A stretch of 64,000 bases of DNA. Source: Brachybacterium subflavum. GTDB taxonomy: Bacteria; Actinomycetota; Actinomycetes; Actinomycetales; Dermabacteraceae. Under the pieces are notes generated by a model. That model saw nothing but the letters and a program-made list of their open reading frames with translations. It ran no database searches and was not told where the DNA came from. A program made the position numbers and the translations under genes. Position 1 is the stretch's first letter; every line of letters starts with the position of its first letter. The DNA is taken from contig NZ_VIGP01000001.1 in assembly GCF_009299795.1 (NCBI RefSeq), forward strand, positions 620,001 to 684,000, read 5' to 3'. Of this stretch, positions 44,566 through 53,219 are shown one piece after another.

Positions 44566-45963
44566 GTGACCGACGCTCCCGCGTCCCCGACCGACTCCGC
44601 CCGCAGCGACGCCACGCGCTCCGATGCCGCCCGCTCCGACTCCGGCGCCGCCGGGTCCCCGCGCGACGCCGTGGTCCTCGGCGGCAACCGCCTGCCCTTC
44701 GCCCGCTCCGGCGGCGCCTACGCGGGGGTCTCCGAGCAGGACATGCTCACCGCCGCGCTCGACGGGCTCGTCGCCCGCTTCGGGCTCCAGGGCGCACAGC
44801 TCGGCGAGGTCGCCGGCGGCGCCGTGCTCAAGCTCGCCGGCGACCTCAACCTCACGCGCGAGTGCGTGCTGGGCACGCCCCTCGACGCGCGCACCCCCGC
44901 CGTCGACATGTCGAAGGCGTGCGCGACGGGCCTGGAGACGGTGATGCACGTGAGCAACCGGATCCGGCTCGGGCAGATCGACGTGGGCGTGGCCTGCGGG
45001 GTCGACTCCGCGTCCGACGCGCCCATCGAGGTCTCGGTGCGCCTGCGCCGCCTCCTGCACCGCCTCAGCCGCGCCCGCACGCCGATGCAGCGCGCGAAGA
45101 CCCTGGCGGCGCTGCGCCCCGGCGATCTCGCGCCGCTGCCTCCGCGCAACGCCGAGCCGCGCACCGGCATGTCGATGGGCGAGCACCAGGCCATCACCAC
45201 CTCGCAGTGGGGCATCACCCGCGAGGCGCAGGACGAGATCGCGCTCGCCAGCCATCGGAACCTCGCCGCCGCCTACCAGGCCGGCCTGCTCGACGACCTC
45301 GTCACGGGCTACCGCGGGCTGGGACGCGACGAGAACCTGCGCCCCGATTCCTCGATGGAGAAGCTCGCGAAGCTGAAGCCCGTCTTCGGCACCTCGAACC
45401 CCGCCGTGGCCGAGCCGACGATGACCGCCGGCAACTCCACGCCCCTGTCCGACGGCGCCTCGAGCGTGCTGGTATCCAGCCGCGAGTGGGCGGCCGCGCA
45501 CGGTCACACGCCGCTCGCGCGGATCGTCGACACGCGCGCCGCCGCCGTCGACTACGTGCACGGCGACGAGGGCCTGCTCATGGCCCCCGCCTATGCCGTC
45601 CCCGCCCTGCTCGACGCGCACGGTCTGGGCCTCGACGACCTCGACCTGATCGAGATCCACGAGGCCTTCGCCTCGACGGTCCTGACCACCCTCGCCGCCT
45701 GGGAGTCCGAGGAGTTCGGGCGCGAGCGCCTGGGCCGCGACGGCGCCTACGGCACCGTGGACCGCAGCCGGCTGAACATCGCCGGATCCTCCCTCGCCGC
45801 CGGCCACCCCTTCGCCGCGACCGGCGGCCGCATCATCGCGACCCTCGCGAAGCTCCTGCACGCCCGCGCCCGCGAGAAGGGCGCCGTCCAGCGGGGCCTG
45901 GTTTCCGTGTGCGCCGCCGGCGGGCAGGGGACAGTGGTCCTGCTCGAGTCCGACGGCGAGTGA
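44566..45963 (+). CDS. Acetyl-CoA acyltransferase (thiolase)
   Basis: This thiolase cleaves or condenses 3-ketoacyl-CoA. The 465-residue protein has an N-terminal Ser/Asp/Ala repeat tail (about 1-30), then the thiolase fold. Catalytic residues are all present: C119 in SKACATG, H365 in EIHEAFAS, H414 in GHPFAATGG and C449 in SVCAAGGQG. The GTG start at 44566 follows GAAGAGG. The gene order thiolase, large FabG, MaoC mirrors the FadA2-FabG4-HtdX group of mycobacteria, although strand arrangement differs. Confidence 0.9.
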   Translation: MTDAPASPTDSARSDATRSDAARSDSGAAGSPRDAVVLGGNRLPFARSGGAYAGVSEQDMLTAALDGLVARFGLQGAQLGEVAGGAVLKLAGDLNLTRECVLGTPLDARTPAVDMSKACATGLETVMHVSNRIRLGQIDVGVACGVDSASDAPIEVSVRLRRLLHRLSRARTPMQRAKTLAALRPGDLAPLPPRNAEPRTGMSMGEHQAITTSQWGITREAQDEIALASHRNLAAAYQAGLLDDLVTGYRGLGRDENLRPDSSMEKLAKLKPVFGTSNPAVAEPTMTAGNSTPLSDGASSVLVSSREWAAAHGHTPLARIVDTRAAAVDYVHGDEGLLMAPAYAVPALLDAHGLGLDDLDLIEIHEAFASTVLTTLAAWESEEFGRERLGRDGAYGTVDRSRLNIAGSSLAAGHPFAATGGRIIATLAKLLHARAREKGAVQRGLVSVCAAGGQGTVVLLESDGE

Positions 45964-45991
45964 CCCGCCCCGCACAGAGAGGAGAGCGTCG

Positions 45992-47332
45992 ATGACCGAC
46001 GCCTACACCCGATTCACCCGCTCCGCCCTGGGGCGACCGCTCGTCAAGCGGACGGGCCTGCCGAACCCGCCGCGCCTCCCGCGCCACGCCGACCGACCGC
46101 AGCCGGTCCTCGGCCCCGTCGTCGTCCTCGGCGCCTCGCCCGGGGCCGACGAGGTCGCGGCTCTGCTCCTGGACTGGGGCGCCGACGTGCGCCGACGCTT
46201 CGAGGAGACCGCGACCGTCGGCTCCGTGGTCGTGGTGCTCGACGACCCGGCGAAGCCCGCCGACCTCGGCACGACCGTGCTTCCCCTCGCGGGCGCCATG
46301 CGCTCCCTGCAGCCCGGCTCGCGGGTGGTGACGATCTCGCGCCCGCCGACGGGCGAGGACCTCGCCCGGGATGCCGCGCGCGGCGGCGTCGAGGGGTTCG
46401 TGCGCACGCTCGGCCACGAGATGCGCAAGGGCGGCACAGCGAACGGCATCCAGGTCGCCGACGGGGTGCCGCTGACGGCGCCCGGAGTGGTGAGCACCCT
46501 GCGCTTCCTGCTCTCGGCCCGCAGCGCCTTCGTCGACGGGCAGATCGTCGGCGTCGCCCGCCAGGACGGAGCCCTCCCCGAGGACTGGGAACGACCCCTC
46601 GCGGGACGCACCGCACTGGTCACCGGGGCCGCGCGCGGCATCGGCGCCGCCATCTCCCGCACCCTCGCCGGACTCGGCGCCGAGCTCGTGCTCCTGGACG
46701 TGCCCGCCTCCGGCAGCGAGCTGAGCGGTGTCGCGAACGAGCTGCGCGCGACCCCGCTGCAGCTCGACGTGACCTCGGCGCAGGCCGGCGACCGCGTCAT
46801 CGCCTTCCTGCGCGAGCGCGGCATCGTGCTCGACGTGCTCGTGCTGAACGCGGGCATCACCCGCGACAAGATGTTCGCGAACATGACGGCGGACCGCTGG
46901 GACGCCGTGATCGCCGTGAACATCTCGAGCCAGATCGCCCTCGCCGAGGCGCTGCTGTCCAGCGACGAGCCCGTCGTCGGCCCCGATCTCCGGGTCGTCT
47001 CGCTGGCCTCGACGAGCGGCATCGCGGGAAACCGCGGACAGGCGAACTACGCGACCTCGAAGGCCGGCGTGATGGCCTTCGTCGACGCCCTCGCGCGCCG
47101 ACTCGGCGAGCGCGGGACCGCGAACGCCGTCGCGCCCGGCTTCATCGAGACCGACATGACCGCGAAGATCCCGCCGCTGCAGCGCGAGATCGCCCGGCGC
47201 GCGAACTCTCTGCAGCAGGGCGGCCTCCCGCTCGACGTCGCCGAGACCATCGGCTTCCTCGCCTCGCCCGGCGCGGGCGGCGTGCGCGGCCAGACCGTGC
47301 GCGTGTGCGGCCAGAACCTGGTGGGCCGATGA
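45992..47332 (+). CDS. High-molecular-weight 3-oxoacyl reductase (FabG4-like)
   Basis: This is an NAD(P)H-dependent short-chain dehydrogenase acting on 3-ketoacyl chains. The 446-residue protein has an N-terminal Rossmann-like domain (about 1-195) without an intact cofactor motif. A full SDR domain follows, with TGAARGIG near residue 211, and Y353 and K357 in the YATSK motif. This two-domain layout is that of mycobacterial HMwFabG/FabG4. The ATG at 45992 has GAGAGGAGAG upstream. Its stop overlaps the MaoC gene by four bases (ATGA). Confidence 0.88.
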   Translation: MTDAYTRFTRSALGRPLVKRTGLPNPPRLPRHADRPQPVLGPVVVLGASPGADEVAALLLDWGADVRRRFEETATVGSVVVVLDDPAKPADLGTTVLPLAGAMRSLQPGSRVVTISRPPTGEDLARDAARGGVEGFVRTLGHEMRKGGTANGIQVADGVPLTAPGVVSTLRFLLSARSAFVDGQIVGVARQDGALPEDWERPLAGRTALVTGAARGIGAAISRTLAGLGAELVLLDVPASGSELSGVANELRATPLQLDVTSAQAGDRVIAFLRERGIVLDVLVLNAGITRDKMFANMTADRWDAVIAVNISSQIALAEALLSSDEPVVGPDLRVVSLASTSGIAGNRGQANYATSKAGVMAFVDALARRLGERGTANAVAPGFIETDMTAKIPPLQREIARRANSLQQGGLPLDVAETIGFLASPGAGGVRGQTVRVCGQNLVGR

Positions 47333-48354
47333 GCCGGGAGAGCACCGGGAGCGCGGGGAGCGTCGAGAGCACGGGGACCACGGGGAGCGCCGCGCGGAAG
47401 GGGAACGGCACCCTGCAGCAGGGGGAGAGGATCCGGGATCTCGCCGACGTCCCCTCGTTCCCCGCCGTCTACGCGGCGGCGCTGAGCCGCCGGCCCGGCG
47501 CCCGGCGCTCGCGCGAGCTGCCCGAGGTCGCCCACCGCGTGCGCCGCGTGCGGATCGACCCGGCGCGAGCCGCGGCCTTCGACCACCTGATGGGCGGAGC
47601 CGCGACGGACCTCGTCCACCCGGGCGTGCTGCACGTGCTCGCCTTCCCCGTGAGCCTCTCGCTGATGGCCCGCTCGGACTTCCCCGTGGGCCTGCTCGGG
47701 CTCGTGCACACCGAGAACCGCCTGCTGCAGCATCGGCCGGTGCGGGTCGGAGAGCTCGTGGACGTCGAATGCCGCACCCGCGATCTGCGGCCCCACCGCA
47801 GGGGCCGCACCTTCGAGGCGGTGACGACCTTCCTCTCCGCGGACGGCGAGATCGTCGCGACAGACGTCTCGACGTACCTGGCCAAGGGCGCGGGCACGGG
47901 CTCGGGGCCCGGCGACGGGTCGGGATCGGGGAGCCGGTCGGGCTCCGGCGAGGGGGCCTCCGGCCGTTCGCGCCGCGATTTCGTCCCGCCGGCCCCGACG
48001 GGCCGCTGGCGCCTGGACGCGGGGACGGGCCGACGCTACGCAGAGGTCTCGGGCGACGCGAACCCGATCCACATGTCCGCGCTCTCGGCGCGCGCCTTCG
48101 GGTTTCCCCGGGCGATCGCCCACGGGATGTTCACGGCCTCGCGCGCCTTCACCGAGTCGCGTCCCGACCTCACCCGGCCCCTGCAGTGGGACGTGCGCTT
48201 CGAGGCGCCCGTGACGCTGCCCGGCACCGTGCTCGTGCGCTACGAGGACGACGAGGACGGCACTACCCGCTGCGTGGGCTGGAAGTCGGCGCGCAGCGGG
48301 AAGCCCGCTCGTCGGCACTTCACCCTCGCGGTGAGCCCGGCCGATCGCGGGTGA
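47329..48354 (+). CDS. MaoC-like double-hotdog dehydratase
   Basis: This protein probably hydrates or dehydrates 3-hydroxyacyl thioesters. The 341-residue protein has two hotdog halves joined by a Gly/Ser-rich linker (about 185-215). The C-terminal half carries the hydratase-2 motif GDANPIHMSALSARAFGF with the catalytic Asp and His, then IAHGMF. The N-terminal half lacks an obvious active site. Architecture and position resemble HtdX. The ATG at 47329 overlaps the preceding stop, so the two enzymes are translationally coupled. Confidence 0.85.
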   Translation: MSRESTGSAGSVESTGTTGSAARKGNGTLQQGERIRDLADVPSFPAVYAAALSRRPGARRSRELPEVAHRVRRVRIDPARAAAFDHLMGGAATDLVHPGVLHVLAFPVSLSLMARSDFPVGLLGLVHTENRLLQHRPVRVGELVDVECRTRDLRPHRRGRTFEAVTTFLSADGEIVATDVSTYLAKGAGTGSGPGDGSGSGSRSGSGEGASGRSRRDFVPPAPTGRWRLDAGTGRRYAEVSGDANPIHMSALSARAFGFPRAIAHGMFTASRAFTESRPDLTRPLQWDVRFEAPVTLPGTVLVRYEDDEDGTTRCVGWKSARSGKPARRHFTLAVSPADRG

Positions 48355-48391
48355 GTGCCTGAGCACCTCCGGACAGCGGGGGAGCGGTGGG

Positions 48392-48409
48392 AGTGGACCC
48401 CGGTCCACT
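48392..48409 (+). promoter_or_regulatory. Operator-like palindrome at the methyltransferase promoter
   Basis: AGTGGACC-CC-GGTCCACT is a perfect 8+8 bp palindrome. Its left arm contains TGGACC (48394-48399), which serves as a -35 box 17 bases from CAGACT (48417-48422). The -10 box lies 6 bases before the ATG. It may be a repressor site, or alternatively a small terminator for the MaoC transcript. Confidence 0.5.
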
Positions 48410-48428
48410 GAGGCGACAGACTGACCGG

Positions 48429-49733
48429 ATGGATTCCGCCGCCCCTTCACCCGCCCCCGCACCCGTGCCCGCTCCTGGGGTCGGGACCGACCTCGCCGAT
48501 CAGACCGATCGCGTCATCCTCGAGAGCGCCCGCGCGGAGCTGGGGCCGCTGGGCGTCGGCGACCTGGTGATCCTGGACGACGCGACCGGCGCACTGACCT
48601 CCGCCGCCCTGGTGGAGGTCGCGAGCGGCGCCTGCCGGGTCCTCGTGCACGAGGCCTCCGCCCAGCGGGCGCTCGCGCTCGCCGAGGCGCATGCGGAAGC
48701 GCGCAGGGAGGGACGGCTCGTGATCGCGGGGCTCGATGGGGCCCCCGAGGACATCGGCGGGCTGTTCGAGGGGAGCGCCCCGCAGGTCGCCCTGGCGCGA
48801 CTGCCCAAGGCGCTCGCCGCCCTCGACCACCGTGCGCACGCGCTCGCCCGCGCCGGCGTTCCCGCCCTCGTCGCGGGTGGGCGCGTCAAGCACATGACGC
48901 GCACCCAGAACGACGTCCTGGCCGGGGCGTTCGACGAGGTCCACGCGACGCGCGGCATCGGCAAGTCCCGGGCGCTGGTCGCTCGCGCTCCGCGCGCCGA
49001 GGTGCAGTCTGCGTCCGTCCACGAGGGCGGGGCCGACGTCCTCATCCGCGGCGAGCAGGTCCGGGTCCCGCTGCGCGGCATCGGCGGGGTGTTCGGGGGA
49101 GCGTCGGCCGACGCGGGCAGCATGCTGCTGCTCGACGCCCTCGATCGCGCGGTGCTCGCGGGCGAGGCCGCCGGGGCGGCGGACGCGGAGGACGCGGGAG
49201 ACGCGCCGAGAACGCAGCGCACGGCAGACGCGCCGGGCGCTGCCGGCGGCGGCGCTCCCGCCGCTGTGGATCTGGGCTGCGGCAACGGGCTGCTGACCGC
49301 CTACCTGCGGCGTGCGTTCCCCGAGGCGCGAGTGCTCGCGACCGACGACGACCTCGACGCCGTCGCCTCCACGCGCGCGACAATCGAGGCAGATGCGGAT
49401 GCGGATGCGGGTGCGGCCGCCGATGAAGGTGCAGGCGAAGCGGCAGGTGCCGGCGTGCGCGTGCTCTGGGAGTCCTCGCTCGCGGGCCAGGCGGCGGACA
49501 GCGCGGACCTCGTGCTGCTGAACCCGCCGTTCCACGACGGCACCGCCGTGGACGCGACGCTCGTGCACGGCCTGCTCGATGCTGTGGCCCGCGTGCTGCG
49601 CCCCGGCGGCGCGCTGTGGTTCGTCCACAACTCCCATCTGCGCTACCGCAGCGAGGTCGAGCATCGCGTCGGCCCCGTCCGCCAGCGCGCTCGGGACCGG
49701 CGCTTCACCGTGCTGCAGGCCACCCGCGGTTGA
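48429..49733 (+). CDS. RlmG/RsmC-like class I methyltransferase
   Basis: This is a SAM-dependent methyltransferase of the small-domain type that modifies rRNA guanines in other bacteria. The 434-residue protein has a degenerate N-terminal methyltransferase-like half (about 25-230) and a catalytic C-terminal half with DLGCGNGLL (SAM site) and NPPFHDG (active-site motif). A linker and a loop of Ala/Asp/Glu repeats sit within the catalytic domain. The ATG at 48429 is only 6 bases after a -10 box and has no ribosome site, so it may be leaderless. RNA target unproven. Confidence 0.82.
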   Translation: MDSAAPSPAPAPVPAPGVGTDLADQTDRVILESARAELGPLGVGDLVILDDATGALTSAALVEVASGACRVLVHEASAQRALALAEAHAEARREGRLVIAGLDGAPEDIGGLFEGSAPQVALARLPKALAALDHRAHALARAGVPALVAGGRVKHMTRTQNDVLAGAFDEVHATRGIGKSRALVARAPRAEVQSASVHEGGADVLIRGEQVRVPLRGIGGVFGGASADAGSMLLLDALDRAVLAGEAAGAADAEDAGDAPRTQRTADAPGAAGGGAPAAVDLGCGNGLLTAYLRRAFPEARVLATDDDLDAVASTRATIEADADADAGAAADEGAGEAAGAGVRVLWESSLAGQAADSADLVLLNPPFHDGTAVDATLVHGLLDAVARVLRPGGALWFVHNSHLRYRSEVEHRVGPVRQRARDRRFTVLQATRG

Positions 49734-49791
49734 TCCGCGCGCGCGGGGGAGCTGGCGCGCCTGATCCGTGCGCGGGGAGGATCCGCGCAGT

Positions 49792-50754
49792 TCAGGCGCC
49801 GAAGCGCGCCCGGAGCACCGCCAGCAGGTGCGCGACGAAGCAGTCCGCGTCGACCTCGGTCATCACGTCGACGTTCGGCTCCCTGCCCCAGCGGCCCAGC
49901 CAGTCGCCGACGGTCTGGCCCCGGGTCAGCGTGCCCTCGAGCTCGACGTCGACGGCGAGCGGAGCCGTCCCCGCGAGCTCCGGCACAAGGGCGTGCGCCG
50001 CGACCAGCGGGTCGTGCACGTGCGCCATCCAGCCGAAGCCGTCGGCCTCGTGGAACTCGAAGTACCAGCGCAGCGCCTCGGCGAGGGCCGTGATCACCGG
50101 ATGATCGGAGATCCCCCGCAGGGCGTCGAGGGTCGACTGCGTGAAGCGCACCGACTCGGTCGCGTCGAGCGGCGCGAGCACCGGTCTCCGGGGCGCCGAG
50201 GAGAAGGCCGCGAGAACCCGCTGGGCGGCCTCGGGGTCCACGGCGATGTTCCACTCGGTGGTGGGCAGGGTGTTGCCGCGGTGAGTGATCGCGCCGCCCA
50301 TGATGTGCAGGCGCGAGAGCAGGCGCGGCAGCTCGGGCTCGATCTCGAGGGCGAGCGCGAGGTTCGTGTGCGGGCCGAGGACCAGGCCGACGAGCTCTCC
50401 GGGATGCGCGCGGGCCGTGTCGACCCAGAGCTGCGCACCGCTGCGGGCATCGGCCGCGCGGGTCGTCGCGGGCAGCTGTGCGTGGCCCATGCCGGTGGGG
50501 CCGTGGGTGTCCTCGGCCGTCATCCGCTCCTGCGCGAGCGGGGCGTCGGCCCCGCGGGCCACCGGGGCATCGAGCTCGAGCATGTCGGCGAGGGCGAGAT
50601 TGTTGCCGAGCACGTGCTCCGTGGTCACGTTCCCCGCTGTCGACACGATGCCGGCGAGCTCGACCTCCGGCCTGCTGGCCAGGTACGTCAGGGCGATGGC
50701 GTCGTCGATGCCGGTGTCGCAGTCGAGCAGGAGCGGGATGCGCGGGGAGGTCAC
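49792..50754 (-). CDS. Inosine-uridine type nucleoside hydrolase
   Basis: This enzyme splits nucleosides into base and ribose. The 320-residue protein has the calcium-binding N-terminal motif DCDTGIDDA (D11, D13, D17, D18) and the C-terminal VHDPLVAAH aspartate region. The GTG at 50754 gives the family N-terminus TSPRIPLLLDCDTG. It has no ribosome site but lies 6 bases after TACGAT, so a leaderless transcript is likely. Ribose released could feed the ribokinase of this window. Base preference cannot be told. Confidence 0.88.
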   Translation of the reverse strand: MTSPRIPLLLDCDTGIDDAIALTYLASRPEVELAGIVSTAGNVTTEHVLGNNLALADMLELDAPVARGADAPLAQERMTAEDTHGPTGMGHAQLPATTRAADARSGAQLWVDTARAHPGELVGLVLGPHTNLALALEIEPELPRLLSRLHIMGGAITHRGNTLPTTEWNIAVDPEAAQRVLAAFSSAPRRPVLAPLDATESVRFTQSTLDALRGISDHPVITALAEALRWYFEFHEADGFGWMAHVHDPLVAAHALVPELAGTAPLAVDVELEGTLTRGQTVGDWLGRWGREPNVDVMTEVDADCFVAHLLAVLRARFGA

Positions 50755-50760
50755 CGGGTC

Positions 50761-50766
50761 ATCGTA
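50761..50766 (-). promoter_or_regulatory. -10 box of the nucleoside hydrolase
   Basis: TACGAT on the minus strand ends 6 bases before the GTG start. At the usual spacing the transcript would begin at or next to the start codon. The -35 region is not clear. Confidence 0.45.
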
Positions 50767-50828
50767 CGGGCCGCGCTCCGGGGCCCCCGGAGGGGAGCGG
50801 TGACGGCGTGCGCACGAAGAGATCTTGA

Positions 50829-50859
50829 GAAAGTACTTGACGAATTGGAAAGTACTTGA
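50829..50859 (+). promoter_or_regulatory. Double AAGTACTT operator
   Basis: The 12-mer GAAAGTACTTGA occurs twice, at 50829-50840 and 50848-50859, 19 bases apart. Each copy contains the perfect 8-bp palindrome AAGTACTT. The copies cover the -35 box and the -35/-10 spacer of the promoter for the next two genes, so binding would block RNA polymerase. The winged-helix protein encoded downstream is the obvious candidate ligand. Confidence 0.7.
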
Positions 50860-50865
50860 TGTGAT
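50837..50865 (+). promoter_or_regulatory. Promoter of the membrane protein/winged-helix pair
   Basis: TTGACG at 50837-50842 and TGTGAT at 50860-50865 are spaced by 17 bases. They overlap the double AAGTACTT operator. The leader to the first gene is about 80 nt. Confidence 0.6.
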
Positions 50866-50952
50866 GACTTCATCGGAGGTCGCGAGGCCCCGAGCGATGA
50901 CGCCGCGGCCCCGACCAAGGGCCCGGGAGGACCGAGACGAGAGGAACCCACC

Positions 50953-51474
50953 ATGAGCACCACGGACGACAGGACGCCCGATCCCGTCCCGGGCGACGCA
51001 CCGGGCGCAGTCGATGACCACCAGGCCCGTCGCCTCCTCGCCGAGGCCGAGGGGCGCTCCCGCACCCTCCCGGCCGCTGTCCCGGCGGCCTTCATCACCT
51101 TCGGCATGCTGTGCGTGATCGGTGCCTTCGCCGTGATCGGCCTGCACCTGGCGGCGCTCGTGCCCGAGTCGACCGACTTCTCCCCGCGCCTGCTCGTGCT
51201 CGTGCTCTCCCTGGTCTGGGTGGGAGTCGCGATGATCCCGCTGTGGATCTTCCGCGATCGCTGGCGCCGCGGACTGGGGCGTCGCTGGGTCGCGCTGATG
51301 GCGATCTGGGGCGTGCTCTGGATCGCCGGGATGATCCTCGCGACCACGACGCTCGCCCTCGTCATCACCCCGCTGTTCTTCGTCCTGTTCGTCGTCGCCG
51401 TCACCGGTGAGGCGGCGGCGTCGAAGGCGAGGCGCCGTCAGGGAGCCGGGCGCGGGGAGGTGCAGGCACGATGA
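50953..51474 (+). CDS. Small multi-pass membrane protein of unknown function
   Basis: The 173-residue protein has a hydrophilic N-terminus (about 1-45) and four predicted membrane helices, in two pairs (about 47-70 and 80-100, then 115-135 and 137-155). A basic loop (FRDRWRRGLGRRW) separates the pairs. I do not recognise the family. The ATG at 50953 follows GAGAGGAA. It is co-transcribed with, and overlaps by four bases, a winged-helix regulator, which suggests a regulated membrane function. Confidence 0.75.
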   Translation: MSTTDDRTPDPVPGDAPGAVDDHQARRLLAEAEGRSRTLPAAVPAAFITFGMLCVIGAFAVIGLHLAALVPESTDFSPRLLVLVLSLVWVGVAMIPLWIFRDRWRRGLGRRWVALMAIWGVLWIAGMILATTTLALVITPLFFVLFVVAVTGEAAASKARRRQGAGRGEVQAR

Positions 51475-51788
51475 GCGCGACCGCGAAGGATCACCCCCGC
51501 TTCCACCTCGAGTCCGAGCTCGCGCACCCGGTCCGGTTCTCGATCGTCGCGGCTCTCGCCCCTGTCGAGTCGATCGCCTTCGGCGAACTGCGAGACGAGC
51601 TGCAGGTCAGCGACTCCGTGCTCTCCAAACAGATCACCGAGCTCGAGGGGGCAGGATTCGTGAAGGCCGCGAAGGGGTTCGTGGGCAAGCGCCCGCGCAC
51701 CACCCTCTCGCTCACCAAGGACGGGGTGCGCCGGTGGCGCGCTCACCTGGCGAATCTGCGGGCGATCGCGGGGCCGCCCGGGCAGTGA
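51471..51788 (+). CDS. Winged-helix transcriptional regulator
   Basis: This is a single-domain DNA-binding protein of 105 residues. The fold begins ELAHPVRFSIVAALAP, then a helix-turn-helix (FGELRDELQVSDSVLSKQIT) and a wing with KRPRTTLSLTKDGVRRW. It resembles short ArsR/MarR-like winged-helix regulators that carry no sensor domain. Its ATG overlaps the membrane protein gene (ATGA). The double palindrome upstream suggests autoregulation; the signal is unknown. Confidence 0.83.
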   Translation: MSATAKDHPRFHLESELAHPVRFSIVAALAPVESIAFGELRDELQVSDSVLSKQITELEGAGFVKAAKGFVGKRPRTTLSLTKDGVRRWRAHLANLRAIAGPPGQ

Positions 51789-51877
51789 CGCGGGGCCCGC
51801 GCCGACCGGGGCCCGGTCCCGGTCCGGATCCCGGTACCCGTGCCGGGCCGATCGACCGCCGCCGGCGCCTCCTCCGG

Positions 51878-51883
51878 TAGGGT
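51878..51883 (+). promoter_or_regulatory. Possible -10 box of the DUF805 gene
   Basis: TAGGGT lies 45 bases before the GTG start. The -35 is not convincing. An imperfect 7-bp hairpin at 51830-51847 precedes it and may end the winged-helix transcript. Confidence 0.35.
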
Positions 51884-51928
51884 GCTGGGCAGCATGCTCG
51901 CAGCACGTCCGAACCGGAGGATCGATCG

Positions 51929-52477
51929 GTGAACCGACCTGTCCCGAAGCGCGTCGCAGCGCACCTCGACCGGCCCGTGCACGTGTCCGGACCGATCCGG
52001 GCGCTCTCGCGGATGGTGGGGAACTTCGCGACGTTCTCCGGGCGCGCGAGCCGCTCGGAGTTCTGGTGGGTCCAGCTCGCGGTGCTCCTGCTGTTCGTCA
52101 TCCCCGTGCTTCTGTGCATCATCGGGGGAGCGGTCGGCAGCGCGTGGGTCGAGCAGAAGGCGAAGGAGACGGAGGCGGGAGGAGAGCCCGCGTTCATGGG
52201 CCCCACTTTCGGGGACAGCCCGGGCATGGCGCTGGTGGTCATCGGCGTGATGCTGATGGTGATGCTAGTGATCGTCCTGATCGTGCCGAGCCTGTCCCTG
52301 CAGTGCCGGCGTCTGCACGACGCCGGTTTCTCGGGCCTCTTCCTGCTGCTGAACCTGATCCCGTACCTCGGCCCGCTCGTCCTTCTCGTCTTCGCGTTCC
52401 TGCCGAGCGCACCGGAGGGTGCACGGTACGACGTCCCGCAGCGACGAGCGGCGACGCAGGTCGCTGCGGGATCCTAG
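51929..52477 (+). CDS. DUF805 membrane protein
   Basis: The 182-residue protein belongs to the DUF805 family of integral membrane proteins with no fixed function. It shows the N-terminal signature FATFSGRASRSEFWW (about 34-48), the later CRRLHDAGFSGLF motif and about four membrane helices. The GTG at 51929 follows CGGAGGAT. It is convergent with purQ, with only 16 bases between the two stops and no clear terminator. Confidence 0.85.
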   Translation: MNRPVPKRVAAHLDRPVHVSGPIRALSRMVGNFATFSGRASRSEFWWVQLAVLLLFVIPVLLCIIGGAVGSAWVEQKAKETEAGGEPAFMGPTFGDSPGMALVVIGVMLMVMLVIVLIVPSLSLQCRRLHDAGFSGLFLLLNLIPYLGPLVLLVFAFLPSAPEGARYDVPQRRAATQVAAGS

Positions 52478-52493
52478 AGCGCGGTCGCGCAGG

Positions 52494-53219
52494 TCAGGCG
52501 ACCAGCGACCCCAGCACCGAGGTGAAGAAGCGGCGGCCGTCGGTCCCGGTGCGGGTGCCGCGGCCGGGCTCGTCGGGGCCGAAGCCGGGCTCGACCGCGT
52601 GCTCGGGGTGCGGCATGAGGCCGACGACGTTCCCGCGCTCGTTGCGGACGCCGGCGATGTCGTGCCGGGAGCCGTTGGGGTTCTCCTCGAATCCCTCGGG
52701 CCCGTGCGTGGCGCCGGCGACGTAGCGGAAGACCACGCGGCCCTCCTCCTCGAGCTGGGCGAGGGTGCGCTCGTCGGCCACGTACTGGCCGTCCTGGTTC
52801 TTCAGCGGGATGCGGATGACCTCGCCCTCGGCGAACTCCGAGGTCCACGCGCTCGCCGTGCTCTCCACGCGCAGCGGCTGGTCGCGGCAGATGAAGGCGC
52901 GGTGGGCGTTCTTGATCATCGAGCCGGGCAGCAGGTGCGTCTCGCAGAGGATCTGGAAGCCGTTGCAGATGCCGAGGACGGGCATTCCGCCGTTCGCGGC
53001 GTCGACCACGCGGTCCATGACCGGGGCGAAGCGGCTGATGGCGCCCGCGCGCAGGTAGTCGCCGTAGGAGAAGCCCCCGGGCAGGACCACGGCGTCGACG
53101 TCCCGCAGGGAGTCCTCGCCGTGCCAGAGGGCGACGGGCTCGCCGCCCACCTGCTTGATCGCGCGCAGCGCGTCGCGGTCGTCCAGAGTGCCCGGGAAGG
53201 TGACGACGCCGATGTGCAT
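52494..53219 (-). CDS. purQ: Phosphoribosylformylglycinamidine synthase, glutaminase subunit
   Basis: PurQ releases ammonia from glutamine for PurL. The 241-residue class I amidotransferase has the nucleophile in [11 protein letters not shown] and the His-Glu pair in [11 protein letters not shown]. The ATG at 53219 overlaps the purS stop by one base. The C-terminus has a short insertion (about 220-235, rich in Gly and Arg). Confidence 0.96.
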   Translation of the reverse strand: MHIGVVTFPGTLDDRDALRAIKQVGGEPVALWHGEDSLRDVDAVVLPGGFSYGDYLRAGAISRFAPVMDRVVDAANGGMPVLGICNGFQILCETHLLPGSMIKNAHRAFICRDQPLRVESTASAWTSEFAEGEVIRIPLKNQDGQYVADERTLAQLEEEGRVVFRYVAGATHGPEGFEENPNGSRHDIAGVRNERGNVVGLMPHPEHAVEPGFGPDEPGRGTRTGTDGRRFFTSVLGSLVA

